This document shows positions 16,201 through 23,765 of a stretch of 64,000 nt of DNA, piece by piece (position 1 is the first letter of the stretch; each line of letters opens with the position of its first letter). The notes under the pieces were generated by a model. That model worked only from the letters and a program-made list of their open reading frames with translations. It was not told the DNA's origin and made no database searches. The translations under genes and the position numbers were made by a program. Origin of the DNA: Chitinophagaceae bacterium (lineage in GTDB: Bacteria > Bacteroidota > Bacteroidia > Chitinophagales > Chitinophagaceae); the NCBI GenBank assembly GCA_016710935.1, contig JADJTY010000001.1, positions 372,001 through 436,000 on the forward strand, read 5' to 3'.

Positions 16201-16408
16201 TGCGCTGGCAAAAGGAACAGCCAGTGAATGGAAAAACGGATTGGCCTGGGTTATCATTGGCGGGCTTTTATCATCTTTAATACTGACTGTTTATTTAGTG
16301 CCGATGGTATATTATGTAGTGGATAGGCTGAAAGAAAAGTATGGTAAGAAGGGAGTATCCAGTTTACCTGAAACTAACTCAGTTAAAACGGCAACAGTAT
16401 TCATTTGA
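13265..16408 (+). CDS. RND family efflux permease
   Basis: About 1047 residues with 12 helices and two large periplasmic loops. It has the N-terminal ISIKRPSLIIVLFSVLTLLG, a TM4 region with GILVDDAVVVLENIQKH, and a C-terminal MGLVVKNAILIVDF repeat. ATG 13265 is preferred to a TTG 9 bp upstream. It is a proton-driven exporter of the HAE1-like group. It is the last gene of the operon starting at 7910, together with its TolC channel and adaptor. The substrate is unknown. Control by the sulfide-linked operator suggests export of a sulfur-stress product or of an electrophile produced in the same conditions. Confidence 0.9.
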   Translation: MNITEISIKRPSLIIVLFSVLTLLGIIGYKNLSYELMPDFNQPVVVIKTVYPGAEPGEVETSVSRKIEDALSNMEGVDYLVTKSLPNASIIIANLKYGTNLDKAMQDAQRYIDNIRKDLPADILSPVMSKVSPNDLPIMSISVTSNLPATAFYQKMKDEYLPQIQQLKGVAEITILGGEEREVQVKVNQDKLKLFKLSLSQVVDAVNRSGLDLPAGKVQTDKENSSVRLTGKFATIEDIKNVQVAMPLPGSPVYLKDVATVTDGIKETTSISRYNGKNGIGLMLKKQGDANAVDVSKLVRNKFKAIEAQNTNAGVRFIIADDSTDNTIAAVNSVVFDLILAVLLVSLVMLLFLRSFRNSLIVIVAIPTSLVTAFAVMWLLGYTLNLMTLLAMSLIIGILVDDAVVVLENIQKHLDKGKEKRVAAMDGRMEIGFAALSITLVDVVVFLPILFLQVFVADMLKQFSVVVVTSTLTSLLVGFTLTPWLASRIGIKEDLQPTNFFNRFLLWFEHQLDKFINWYGKQLQWVLSHKLIFTGIVVLLFAMTLGIMKQGIIGKELISTGDQGKFRMALEFDKSTSIQQNNLIAQQVETYILHQKEVATVFSNVGGPSTGIGSLGVGSANKTEFTIQLRSKKELGNLATEAFMKSLREDLKLKYPAINYSMAALGLIPRSAPIEITLSGSNLDLVMKSGNELKSIVEKIPGADNVRLSVEAGSPEYKIIPDKDKMQRLGLTTAYVGLNLRTAFTGNDEATLTENGTEYPVRIWLDEFERKNYDDVKRLSIVNPMGLPIEVSQFANVERDNSPSLLERKDRQPAITLTADALGRPSGTVADEVVAYLKKNPLTDGINMTWGSDIKRQNDSFGALGSVLMISFLLIYLIMVALYDNFVYPFVALFSILVAAIGAFLALNLALSNLSLFALLGLIMLMGLVVKNAILIVDFTNQLKAQGMYYKEALIKAGKERMRPILMTTLAMVFGMLPIALAKGTASEWKNGLAWVIIGGLLSSLILTVYLVPMVYYVVDRLKEKYGKKGVSSLPETNSVKTATVFI

Positions 16409-16493
16409 TTCGTGTTGAAAAATATAAAGTTAATTGTCCCGCCCATAGGATAAAACCATAACCAGGTGTCTAAATATTTTAAGAAACAGGAGC

Positions 16494-17042
16494 ATGCATG
16501 AATCTGAATTGATACAAAGTATTCTTGACGGAAATCAACAGGATTTTAAGCTTTTGATTAAAAAGTATGAGACAAATGTATTTCGCGCCGCTATTGGGTT
16601 TCTCCATAACAAACAGGATGCAGAAGAAATTACCCAGGATGTTTTTGTAAAAGTATATCAGTCGCTTTCTTCTTTTAAAGGTAAGGCGGCTTTTTCTACA
16701 TGGCTTTACCGCATTACTGTAAACACCAGTTTAAATTATTTACGAAAGAAAAAACGCAGGGGTTTCTGGATTGGACTTTCGGATCTGCTTCAGATACCAT
16801 CAAAAGATAAGCAGACAGAAACAATCATTACAGAGCGTTCGGAAAAAATAATTATTCAGCATGCTATTGATAAGCTGCCCGAGAAGCAGCGCCTTGCTTT
16901 TGTACTTTCCCGGTATGAAGAACTCCCTCAACGACAAGTAGCTGAAATTATGAAGATCACTGAAGGTGCGGTAGAGCAACTTATACTGCGTGCCAAAAGC
17001 AACCTCAAAAAAAAATTGGAAAAAGAACTGGAATGGCCATAG
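16494..17042 (+). CDS. ECF-type RNA polymerase sigma factor
   Basis: 182 residues. Region 2 (about 22-88) holds DAEEITQDVFVKVYQSLSSF and STWLYRITVN. Region 4 (about 124-175) holds LPEKQRLAFVLSRYEELPQRQVAEIM and TEGAVEQLILRAK. A three-gene set follows: a one-TM anti-sigma-like protein, a periplasmic CpxP/CnrX-like protein and a small secreted protein. It probably answers an envelope signal, metals being the usual case for CnrX-linked ECF factors. No operator of the sulfur type is seen in front. Confidence 0.9.
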   Translation: MHESELIQSILDGNQQDFKLLIKKYETNVFRAAIGFLHNKQDAEEITQDVFVKVYQSLSSFKGKAAFSTWLYRITVNTSLNYLRKKKRRGFWIGLSDLLQIPSKDKQTETIITERSEKIIIQHAIDKLPEKQRLAFVLSRYEELPQRQVAEIMKITEGAVEQLILRAKSNLKKKLEKELEWP

Positions 17043-17086
17043 GATTTTTTATAAACCAATTGTCTAATCATTAAACAGTTAAGATA

Positions 17087-17395
17087 ATGACAAGCAAAAA
17101 AGATATTCATCAGTTAATTGAAGATTTAATACAGAAGGAACGAAATACAGAAGCGAATCCTTTTTTATCAACCCGTATTATGGCGGCTATTGAGAAAAAG
17201 AATTTCAGCGAAGTAAAACAGGTTTCGCCTGTCTGGAAAACAGCAGTGGTTGCATTTAGTTTGGTTGCAGCGGTATTTTCCGGTGTTGCTGCCGGCAGTC
17301 TTTATCAAACTAAAAATACTACACCGGATGTTGTAGTGATGAATGATGACAGAATGGAAAATTTTGTTTTTTATAATGAAATTGGCAATGAATAA
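17087..17395 (+). CDS. Anti-sigma-factor-like single-pass membrane protein
   Basis: 102 residues with a cytoplasmic N-terminal helical part (1-45), one transmembrane segment (about 46-68) and a short periplasmic tail. That is the usual shape of small anti-sigma factors. It starts 44 bp after the ECF sigma gene and 10 bp before the periplasmic protein gene. The zinc-binding His-Cys motif of ZAS-type anti-sigma factors is absent, so the role rests on context and topology. Confidence 0.6.
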   Translation: MTSKKDIHQLIEDLIQKERNTEANPFLSTRIMAAIEKKNFSEVKQVSPVWKTAVVAFSLVAAVFSGVAAGSLYQTKNTTPDVVVMNDDRMENFVFYNEIGNE

Positions 17396-17405
17396 ATAAG
17401 CAAAG

Positions 17406-17927
17406 ATGAGTAAGAACCAAATATTAACCTGGGCAGTGGTTTTGCTGGTAATAATGAATGTAGTAACAATTGGGACCATCCTATATCATAATTACAGTGA
17501 AAATCAAAAAAAAGATAACATTGGTATCAGTACGGGTTCTGGTGTAAATATGCTTAACGGAAAATTCTTCAGGCAAACACTCGGTTTCAATGAACAACAG
17601 ATGGATGCTTTCCGTGAAATTAACCGATCATTTCGTCCTTTAGTAATTGATTTAACTTTTGGAATTGATTCTTTGAAAAATGTAATGTTCACTGAGTTAC
17701 AAAAACCGGCGCCTGATACTCTAAAGCTAAACAGTATGTCTGAACAGATTGGACAACGGCATGGCCGGTTGAAATATGAAACGTATAAATTTTATTTAAG
17801 CATAAAAAAAGTTTGTATTTCGGAACAAACATCAGAACTGGAAAGGGCTTTTCAACCATTGTTTAAAAGTGATGGAATTGCAAGTCCTCCTAACCACCAG
17901 CGAATAAGAGGCCTGAATAGAAAGTAA
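17406..17927 (+). CDS. Periplasmic heavy-metal-sensor/CpxP-like protein
   Basis: 173 residues: an N-terminal membrane anchor (about 7-27) and an all-helical periplasmic domain starting RQTLGFNEQQMDAFREINRSF, with evenly spaced charged helices as in CpxP, Spy and CnrX (metal resistor) proteins. These sense or buffer metals or misfolded envelope proteins. The sigma, anti-sigma, periplasmic sensor order resembles a CnrYXH-type circuit. No clear metal-binding His/Cys cluster is visible, so the ligand is open. Confidence 0.65.
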   Translation: MSKNQILTWAVVLLVIMNVVTIGTILYHNYSENQKKDNIGISTGSGVNMLNGKFFRQTLGFNEQQMDAFREINRSFRPLVIDLTFGIDSLKNVMFTELQKPAPDTLKLNSMSEQIGQRHGRLKYETYKFYLSIKKVCISEQTSELERAFQPLFKSDGIASPPNHQRIRGLNRK

Positions 17928-17958
17928 ATAAGATTTTATAACATTTAAATTTAAAAAA

Positions 17959-18249
17959 ATGAAAAAGATAATCATTGCGGCATTCTTAATGCTTGCTGCC
18001 AGCGGCGTATTGTCTGCTCAAACAACAAAATGTGCTAACTGCACACCCGGAAAAAATAAAAACAATCCTGGTTATGCAGATACCAACAAAAGCAATACAT
18101 GTGATAACTACGAAAATAATACATGGGCTTTAGCCGGCAAAGGACAGGGTCAGAAAAATGGCAGGCGTGCAGGTTATGGTAAAGGTAACGGGCAATGCCA
18201 CTCAGTAATGCAGGGTTGCAAAAGCGGAAATGGGAAAAGAGGATCTTAA
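17959..18249 (+). CDS. Small secreted Cys- and Gly-rich protein, unknown
   Basis: 96 residues. A signal peptide ends near LSAQ (about residue 21). The mature part has CANC, two further single cysteines, CHSVMQGC, and a Lys/Gly/Asn-rich C-terminus (KGQGQKNGRRAGYGKGNG). Cys and His spacing would suit metal binding, but no family is recognised. It follows the ECF sensor genes by about 30 bp and may be a target or part of that circuit. Confidence 0.6.
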   Translation: MKKIIIAAFLMLAASGVLSAQTTKCANCTPGKNKNNPGYADTNKSNTCDNYENNTWALAGKGQGQKNGRRAGYGKGNGQCHSVMQGCKSGNGKRGS

Positions 18250-18312
18250 ATAACTGGTTAATTGACAAACAATTTTAAGTAATAAAATTTGATCACTATA
18301 AAACATATAATC

Positions 18313-18996
18313 ATGAAAAAGCTATTAAAAAACTCAGGCTTCTTTATATTGTTATCAGCGCTGCTATTTACAGTTACTTCTTGCAGTAAAGATGATACTC
18401 CTGCCAAAAACTCAAATAACAACAGTAATATTAATATAGCAAATCTCCAGGCTCAAATAACCAGTTTGCCAATTGAGCCATTAAGCCTGGCTGAGTCAGG
18501 CAGCCTTTCATTTATGAGAGAAGAAGAAAAATTAGCGAGAGATGTTTATATCACTTTGTATAATAAATGGGGTGTAAATATTTTCTCTAATATTTCAAAC
18601 AGCGAGCAAACCCACATGGATGCTATACTGATGTTACTCAATAAGTATAGTTTAACAGACCCGGTTGGTTCCAATGCAGTTGGTGTGTTCAGCAATACAG
18701 CATTGCAAAACCTATATAACCTGTTGGTGGTACAGGGCAATACCAGTGTACTTGAAGCCTATAAAGTGGGAGCAACTATTGAAGACCTTGACATTTTCGA
18801 CTTAACAAATGCACTGATAAATATTGATAATCAGGATATACGGTTAGTGTACGATATGCTCACTAAAGGAAGCCGCAATCATATGAGGTCGTTCTATAAA
18901 AATATTCTGAACGTTGGTGGCACATATATACCTCAGTATATTACACAGGCAGAGTTTGATGCCATCATCAATAGCGCAATGGAAACAGGTTACTAA
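18313..18996 (+). CDS. DUF2202 ferritin-like lipoprotein
   Basis: About 227 residues. The start at ATG 18313 begins the lipoprotein signal MKKLLKNSGFFILLSALL with lipid-attachment at Cys24; an upstream TTG start is unlikely. The domain begins SFMREEEKLARDVYITLY and contains SNSEQTHMDAI and KGSRNHMRSFYK, the Glu/His pattern of DUF2202, a ferritin-like four-helix family that probably binds a di-metal centre. It faces the periplasm or surface. It follows the metal-sensor-like gene set and precedes the SQR promoter. Confidence 0.8.
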   Translation: MKKLLKNSGFFILLSALLFTVTSCSKDDTPAKNSNNNSNINIANLQAQITSLPIEPLSLAESGSLSFMREEEKLARDVYITLYNKWGVNIFSNISNSEQTHMDAILMLLNKYSLTDPVGSNAVGVFSNTALQNLYNLLVVQGNTSVLEAYKVGATIEDLDIFDLTNALINIDNQDIRLVYDMLTKGSRNHMRSFYKNILNVGGTYIPQYITQAEFDAIINSAMETGY

Positions 18997-19079
18997 TGAT
19001 TGCAAGTGAATTCAAGCTCTCGTTTGCAGATAGCAGCCAGGTAGACTGATAGAAGAGTTCTGTACTCATCATATTGAAT

Positions 19080-19123
19080 GTAACATAAGTTACCGATCAG
19101 CCTGCTGCAAAAAAATATATTTA
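19080..19123 (+). promoter_or_regulatory. Crp/Fnr-type operator and -7 element (site f)
   Basis: The palindrome GTAAC-ATAA-GTTAC (19080-19093) has perfectly complementary half-sites. It lies 36 bp upstream of TATATTTA (19116-19123). It controls the SQR, Kelch-like and Crp/Fnr genes (19150-22444), so this regulator may control itself. Confidence 0.75.
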
Positions 19124-19149
19124 CAGCTGTTAATCTAAAACATAACGAT

Positions 19150-20352
19150 ATGCCAGCTAAAAAAATCATTATTGTAGGCGGCGGTAATGCCGGACTTTCT
19201 GTTGCGGCACAGCTTTTACAGAAAGACAAAAACCTTCAGATAAGTATTATTGATCCATCTGAGAAGCATTATTACCAACCTGCATGGACACTGGTTGGAG
19301 CAGGTATATTTGATATTAATAAAACAGTTCGAAACGAAAAGGATTATATTCCCAAAGGAACAACCTGGATCAAAGATGCCGTGGAAACATTTTTTCCGGA
19401 AGAAAATAAATTGACCTGTAAAAGCGGTACCACTTATCAGTATGATGTATTGGTTGTTTGCCCCGGCATACAATTAGACTGGCAAAAGATAAAAGGTTTT
19501 AAAGAAACACTGGGTAAAAATAATGTGAGCAGTAACTATTCTTTTGATATAGCACCCTACACCTGGGAACTTATTAAAAACTTTAAAGGAGGTACTGCTG
19601 TTTTTACAAACCCGGTGGGGCCTGTTAAATGCGGCGGTGCCCCCCACAAAATTATGTACCTGGCGTGCGACTATTGGCGTAAGCAGGGTATCCTGGATAA
19701 ATGCAATGTGCATTATTTATCGGGTGCCGGTGTAATTTTTGATATAAAGGAATATGCCGCAACGCTTACCGAAGTAATTAAAAACAGAAATATAAAGCCA
19801 CACTTTGGCGTAAATGTGCTGGAGATTGACGGAGCCAATAAAACAGTTTATTACGAAGAGAAAGATGCAAATGGTGTGTCAGAACGTAAAGAAATGAAGT
19901 TTGATATTTGCCATGCTGTGCCCCCGCAGTCGGCACCCGATTTTATAAAAAACAGCCCCCTTGCCGATCCAAATAATCCTTTTGGATATGTTGAAGTAAA
20001 TAAAAATACGATGCAGCACAGCCGTTTTTCGAATGTGTTTTCGCTGGGCGATTGTACCAATGCACCGGCAAAGAAAACAGGTGCTGCCATTCGCAAGCAG
20101 GCTCCGGTAGTTGTTAGTAATATTCTGTCATTATTAAACAACCAGCAGGTTGTTGCCGAATACGATGGTTACAGTGCCTGCCCCATTCCTACGCAGTATG
20201 GCAAGCTGATGCTGGCTGAATTTGATTATTCAAATACCCCAAAAATGACATTTCCTTTTGACCAGATAAAACCAAGATGGACCATGTGGATTCTAAAAAC
20301 AAAAATATTGCCCTGGTTGTATTGGAATAAAATTTTAAAAGGAACTGCATAA
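19150..20352 (+). CDS. sqr: Sulfide:quinone oxidoreductase, type II-like
   Basis: 400 residues. The FAD-binding Rossmann motif IIVGGGNAGLSVAAQ is at the N-terminus, HYYQPAWTLVGAG follows (about residue 38), and SLGDCTNAPAKKTGAA is the second flavin motif. Two redox cysteines are in the expected places, Cys161 (VKCGGAPHK) and Cys344 (YSACPIPTQYGK). The C-terminus ends in a short amphipathic part (WILKTKILPWLYW) that would bind the membrane. It oxidises sulfide and passes electrons to quinone, making a persulfide. This is the entry step for the CstB-like enzymes, and the gene lies under operator site f. Confidence 0.92.
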   Translation: MPAKKIIIVGGGNAGLSVAAQLLQKDKNLQISIIDPSEKHYYQPAWTLVGAGIFDINKTVRNEKDYIPKGTTWIKDAVETFFPEENKLTCKSGTTYQYDVLVVCPGIQLDWQKIKGFKETLGKNNVSSNYSFDIAPYTWELIKNFKGGTAVFTNPVGPVKCGGAPHKIMYLACDYWRKQGILDKCNVHYLSGAGVIFDIKEYAATLTEVIKNRNIKPHFGVNVLEIDGANKTVYYEEKDANGVSERKEMKFDICHAVPPQSAPDFIKNSPLADPNNPFGYVEVNKNTMQHSRFSNVFSLGDCTNAPAKKTGAAIRKQAPVVVSNILSLLNNQQVVAEYDGYSACPIPTQYGKLMLAEFDYSNTPKMTFPFDQIKPRWTMWILKTKILPWLYWNKILKGTA

Positions 20353-20396
20353 AATTTTTAACAGAGATAATAATACGATACCGGTAAAATCCAATT

Positions 20397-21830
20397 ATGA
20401 TCAAATACTTTTCAGTTTCCATTGCGTTTAGTTTATTCGTATTAATAGCTGCAGCACAACAAACAAAACCGGAATTTCCATTTACCATACGCCTTGAGCA
20501 AATGGAAATAAACAATATGCCTGCATTGCAATCTTTTGCATATGCAACCTGGCAGGGAAAATGGTTGATGATTGGTGGCAGAAAAGATGGACTTCACCGA
20601 AGGCAACCCTGGGCTACATTTGATGAAGAAGGACAAAACCGGTTTATCTATGTGGTAGATCCCCAAAACAAAAAAGTGTGGAAACAAATGCTGGAAAAAT
20701 TGCCCACGCCAGTTATCGAGCAATTACAAAGTACCAATATGGGGTTTTGTCAAACAGGTAATCGTCTTTTTTTAACAGGAGGATACGGATACAGCAAAAC
20801 AGCAGATGACCATATTACATTTCCGTATTTAACGGTAATAAAAGTTGATGAACTGATAACGGCAATGCTGAATAACAAGGATATAAGCAATTCCATCGTA
20901 CAGATCAAAGATGAACGAATGGCAGTAACCGGCGGAAGACTGGCGAAGTTGCGGGATACTTTTTTACTGGCAGGCGGACAAAGGTTTGACGGCAGGTATA
21001 ATCCGCATGGTCCCGATCATGGTCCCGGGTTTAAACAGGAGTATACCAATGAAATCAGGAAGTTCACTATTGAATATGACAAAGATTCTCCGTTGATAAA
21101 AAATTATTCAGCAATCAAAGACAGTATCAATCTTCACCGCAGAGATTATAATTTGGTACCGCAGGTATTTAAAAATAATGAACTGGGCTACACCATGTTT
21201 TCAGGTGTTTTTCAATACAACCAGGATATACCGTTTACCAATTTTGTTGATATTGCAGGTGGTACTTATAAAGTGAATAATAGTTTTGAGCAGAAATTCA
21301 GTCATTATCACACTGCGGTAATGCCCATGTATGATAAAGTTGCCGCTTCTATGTATGCTATATTTTTTGGCGGCATAGCCCGGTATTTCCCCGGCAGTAA
21401 CGGCAAAATTTTCGATAATACAGATGTGCCTTTTACCAAAACAATCAGCGTTGTTATAAGAAAAGATGAAAAAGAGAAAGAGATTTTTTTACCCATACAG
21501 ATGCCCGGCTATTTGGGCGCAGCAGCCGAATTTATTTTTATGCCGGATGCCAGGATGTATATGGAGGGAATTGCAGATGCCGGTTCGGTACTGAACGAAG
21601 AAAATTTAATTGGGTATATCGTAGGTGGTATTAACAGCAGCGCCAATAATATTTTCTTTGATAATACCGGAAAGGAAAGCAAGGCAAGCAGTAAAATTAT
21701 AAAAGTGTTTATTAAAAAACCGGCGGGTAATTTTTTATTTAATTCAATTTCCATTCATAGTACAATCTTTTATCTGCCTGAATTTCCGTCTTTTTTAAAT
21801 AGCTTGCTATTTAAAAATAACAGGCAATGA
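20397..21830 (+). CDS. Secreted Kelch-like beta-propeller protein
   Basis: 477 residues with a signal peptide (about 1-20). The body shows repeated strand units with GG pairs typical of Kelch repeats: WLMIGGRKDG, LFLTGGYGY, FLLAGGQRFDG, YAIFFGGIARYF and IGYIVGGINSS. The function is unknown. It lies 44 bp after sqr and overlaps the Crp/Fnr gene by 4 bp, so it belongs to the same transcript. A periplasmic or surface-bound partner of sulfide oxidation is possible, but nothing in the sequence names a substrate. Confidence 0.7.
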   Translation: MIKYFSVSIAFSLFVLIAAAQQTKPEFPFTIRLEQMEINNMPALQSFAYATWQGKWLMIGGRKDGLHRRQPWATFDEEGQNRFIYVVDPQNKKVWKQMLEKLPTPVIEQLQSTNMGFCQTGNRLFLTGGYGYSKTADDHITFPYLTVIKVDELITAMLNNKDISNSIVQIKDERMAVTGGRLAKLRDTFLLAGGQRFDGRYNPHGPDHGPGFKQEYTNEIRKFTIEYDKDSPLIKNYSAIKDSINLHRRDYNLVPQVFKNNELGYTMFSGVFQYNQDIPFTNFVDIAGGTYKVNNSFEQKFSHYHTAVMPMYDKVAASMYAIFFGGIARYFPGSNGKIFDNTDVPFTKTISVVIRKDEKEKEIFLPIQMPGYLGAAAEFIFMPDARMYMEGIADAGSVLNEENLIGYIVGGINSSANNIFFDNTGKESKASSKIIKVFIKKPAGNFLFNSISIHSTIFYLPEFPSFLNSLLFKNNRQ

Positions 21831-22444
21831 GAACATTACAACAATACCTTCAGGGCTTGCCCCCTGAATTTATAGACCAGCTGGAAACATATGGAATTGT
21901 AAAAGATTTTTCTGCACAAACAGAAATTTTGCGGGAAGGCCAGTATGTAAAATATGTACCACTGGTTCTGGAAGGTGCAGTAAAAGTATTTACCCGGCAT
22001 GAGGAAAAAGAGTTATTGCTTTATTATATTGAAAGCGGAGAGAGCTGTATCATGTCTTTTAATGCCGGTTTAAAAAGCACTGCCAGTAAAGTATTTGCCA
22101 TTGCAGATGAAAATGCCCTGTTATTGTTATTGCCTGTTGAAAAACTGCATGAATGGGTAATATCTTTTCCATCCTTAAATGAGCTGTTTTTTAATCTATA
22201 CGACCAGCGCTATGCTTCCCTGCTGGATACCATAAACCATCTATTGTATAGCCGGCTTGATCAGCGTTTATATAATTACCTGCAGGAAACTGCCAGGCAA
22301 AAAAATAGTAAAGTTATCAATATCCGCCACCGGCAAATGGCTGCAGAACTTGGAACAGCCAGGGAGGTTATCAGCCGGGTTATGAAAAAACTGGAACAGG
22401 AAGGAAAAGTAAAACAACTGCAGGGCGGTATAGAAATTTTATAG
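21827..22444 (+). CDS. Crp/Fnr family regulator 1
   Basis: 205 residues: a cyclic-nucleotide-binding-like beta-roll (about 20-115), a long dimer helix and a C-terminal winged helix with RQMAAELGTAREVISRVMKKLE. The recognition helix has the E-x-x-S-R pattern seen in Fnr. The sensor has one cysteine in ESGESCIMSFN and none of the N-terminal Fnr iron-sulfur cysteines. It is the last gene of the sqr operon behind site f. It and the paralogue at 34511 are the best candidates to bind the GTAAC-N4-GTTAC sites. Confidence 0.88.
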   Translation: MRTLQQYLQGLPPEFIDQLETYGIVKDFSAQTEILREGQYVKYVPLVLEGAVKVFTRHEEKELLLYYIESGESCIMSFNAGLKSTASKVFAIADENALLLLLPVEKLHEWVISFPSLNELFFNLYDQRYASLLDTINHLLYSRLDQRLYNYLQETARQKNSKVINIRHRQMAAELGTAREVISRVMKKLEQEGKVKQLQGGIEIL

Positions 22445-22448
22445 CCTG

Positions 22449-22492
22449 GTAACTTAAGTCACCAGATAAATATGTTACGTGAATTAGATTTG
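22449..22492 (+). promoter_or_regulatory. Crp/Fnr-type operator and -7 element (site g)
   Basis: GTAAC-TTAA-GTCAC (22449-22462) lies 36 bp upstream of a perfect TAGATTTG (22485-22492). It controls a 31-residue ORF and the DUF2892 gene. Confidence 0.72.
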
Positions 22493-22509
22493 CCTTATAA
22501 CAGGTAGCA

Positions 22510-22605
22510 ATGAAGCAGCAAATAAAAAAGATTGTGATCGTTTGTTTGTTATGCATAGCTGTTGTTACTGTTATTGTTTGGGCAATTCAATCATTTATCA
22601 AATAA
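22510..22605 (+). CDS. 31-residue membrane peptide
   Basis: ATG at 22510 opens a 31-codon frame ending TAA at 22605. It encodes MKQQIKK followed by a single hydrophobic helix rich in Val, Ile, Leu and Cys. It starts 18 bp after a perfect -7 box and ends 10 bp before the DUF2892 gene, so it is in the right place to be the first gene of a regulated operon. No homologue is recognised. Confidence 0.55.
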   Translation: MKQQIKKIVIVCLLCIAVVTVIVWAIQSFIK

Positions 22606-22615
22606 ATCATTTATT

Positions 22616-22825
22616 ATGAAAAAGAACATGGGTACAGCAGACAGAATTATCAGGATCATCCTTGCAGCAGTAATCGCATTTCTGTATTACAACAAAACCA
22701 TTACCGGCACTTTAGGTATTGTATTACTGGTTTTGGCAGGCGTGTTTGTATTAACCAGTTTAATCAGTTTTTGTCCGCTGTATAAATTAGTAGGCCTGAA
22801 CACCTGCCCGGCTAAAAAAAGTTAA
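22616..22825 (+). CDS. DUF2892 (YgaP transmembrane-like) protein
   Basis: 69 residues. MKKNMGTADRIIRIILAAV, two transmembrane helices and a closing SFCPLYKLVGLNTCPAKK match DUF2892, the membrane part found in or beside rhodaneses such as YgaP. The two conserved cysteines sit in CPLYKLVGLNTC. ATG 22616 is chosen because it begins the family's N-terminus. A role in sulfur handling at the membrane is likely from the operator and the neighbours, but the mechanism is unknown. Confidence 0.85.
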   Translation: MKKNMGTADRIIRIILAAVIAFLYYNKTITGTLGIVLLVLAGVFVLTSLISFCPLYKLVGLNTCPAKKS

Positions 22826-22841
22826 TTCCTTTTTATTATTT

Positions 22842-22884
22842 CCACAAGCTGTTGCAGGGAGTAAAACCTTGCAACAGCTTGTGG
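22842..22884. terminator. Strong hairpin terminator
   Basis: CCACAAGCTGTTGCA (22842-22856) pairs perfectly with TGCAACAGCTTGTGG (22870-22884). The stem has 15 bp and a 13-nt loop, with T-rich sequence after it. Confidence 0.8.
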
Positions 22885-23135
22885 TATTTTAAACCTTTCT
22901 ATTCCATCATCTTTGTAAATTTCCTTTTCCTCACTGAAATTTTATTCCCCTATTCATTAATACCTTGCTAACCAAACCGATCATGGTTTGTGTTATTTGT
23001 AAAGAGGCTATTTCTCAAAAAAGGTATTTACGAAAATAATTTCTGATCTTTTTAGCACAATTATGCCATGGTAATATGCCATTTATATGACCAACATCAG
23101 TACGCTGTATGAAGCTTATCATAGTTGGGTATTAT
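22885..23135. other. Gene-free stretch between two sulfur operons
   Basis: AT-rich sequence between the DUF2892 terminator and operator site h. No open frame, tRNA or convincing hairpin is visible. ATGCCATGGTAAT-like short repeats occur near 23065-23080 but do not form a clear signal. Confidence 0.5.
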
Positions 23136-23179
23136 GTGATATAAGTTACAAAAGTGCAATTTTTTTTGGCACAATTTTG
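23136..23179 (+). promoter_or_regulatory. Crp/Fnr-type operator and -7 element (site h)
   Basis: GTGAT-ATAA-GTTAC (23136-23149) lies 36 bp upstream of CAATTTTG (23172-23179). It drives the OsmC, SQR2, TusE and DsrE2 genes (23214-25841). Confidence 0.62.
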
Positions 23180-23213
23180 AGTTGTAATTAGATTATAAAC
23201 TTAAAAAAATGTT

Positions 23214-23669
23214 ATGGAAACCGCTTATCATTACGAAGTAAAAGTGAATTGGGAAGCCGAAAGAAAAGGTTTAATGAGTTCTCCCGTTTTAAATACAAAA
23301 ATAGAAGTGGCAACGCCACCTGAATTTCCAAAAGGCATGCCGGGCATCTGGTCTCCCGAGCATTTACTGGTAGCTGCAGTAAACAGTTGCCTGATGACAA
23401 CCTTCCTGGCCATTGCAGAAAATTTCAAATTTGATTTTATACATTTTGAAAGTAATGCCGATGGTACACTTGAAAAAGTTGATGGAAAATTTATGATGAG
23501 CGAAGTGGTCTTGTCTCCGGTGTTAACCATTGCACCTGATGCAGATAAAGAGAAAGCCTTACGCATCCTGGAAAAATCTGAAGCAGCCTGCCTGATCTCT
23601 AATTCCGTAAAAGCAAAAATTGTTTTTAAGCCTCAAATTAAAATAACAGAACTGGTAGAGCCAGTTTAA
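23214..23669 (+). CDS. OsmC/Ohr family protein
   Basis: 151 residues. The OsmC fold is shown by WSPEHLLVAAVNSCLMTTFLAIA with the first redox cysteine (about residue 60) and EKSEAACLISNSVKAK with the second (about residue 125). These thiol peroxidases and related proteins reduce hydroperoxides, and some act on persulfides. It is the first gene of a sulfur operon with SQR2, TusE and DsrE2, so persulfide handling is the more interesting possibility. Cytoplasmic; normal length. Confidence 0.88.
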   Translation: METAYHYEVKVNWEAERKGLMSSPVLNTKIEVATPPEFPKGMPGIWSPEHLLVAAVNSCLMTTFLAIAENFKFDFIHFESNADGTLEKVDGKFMMSEVVLSPVLTIAPDADKEKALRILEKSEAACLISNSVKAKIVFKPQIKITELVEPV

Positions 23670-23765
23670 AACCAACTTATATGAAATGAGCCATAACAAA
23701 AGTTGATACCAACTGAAATGTTTATTGGCGAATTCCATGTGACCAAAATCAATAAATATAAACAC

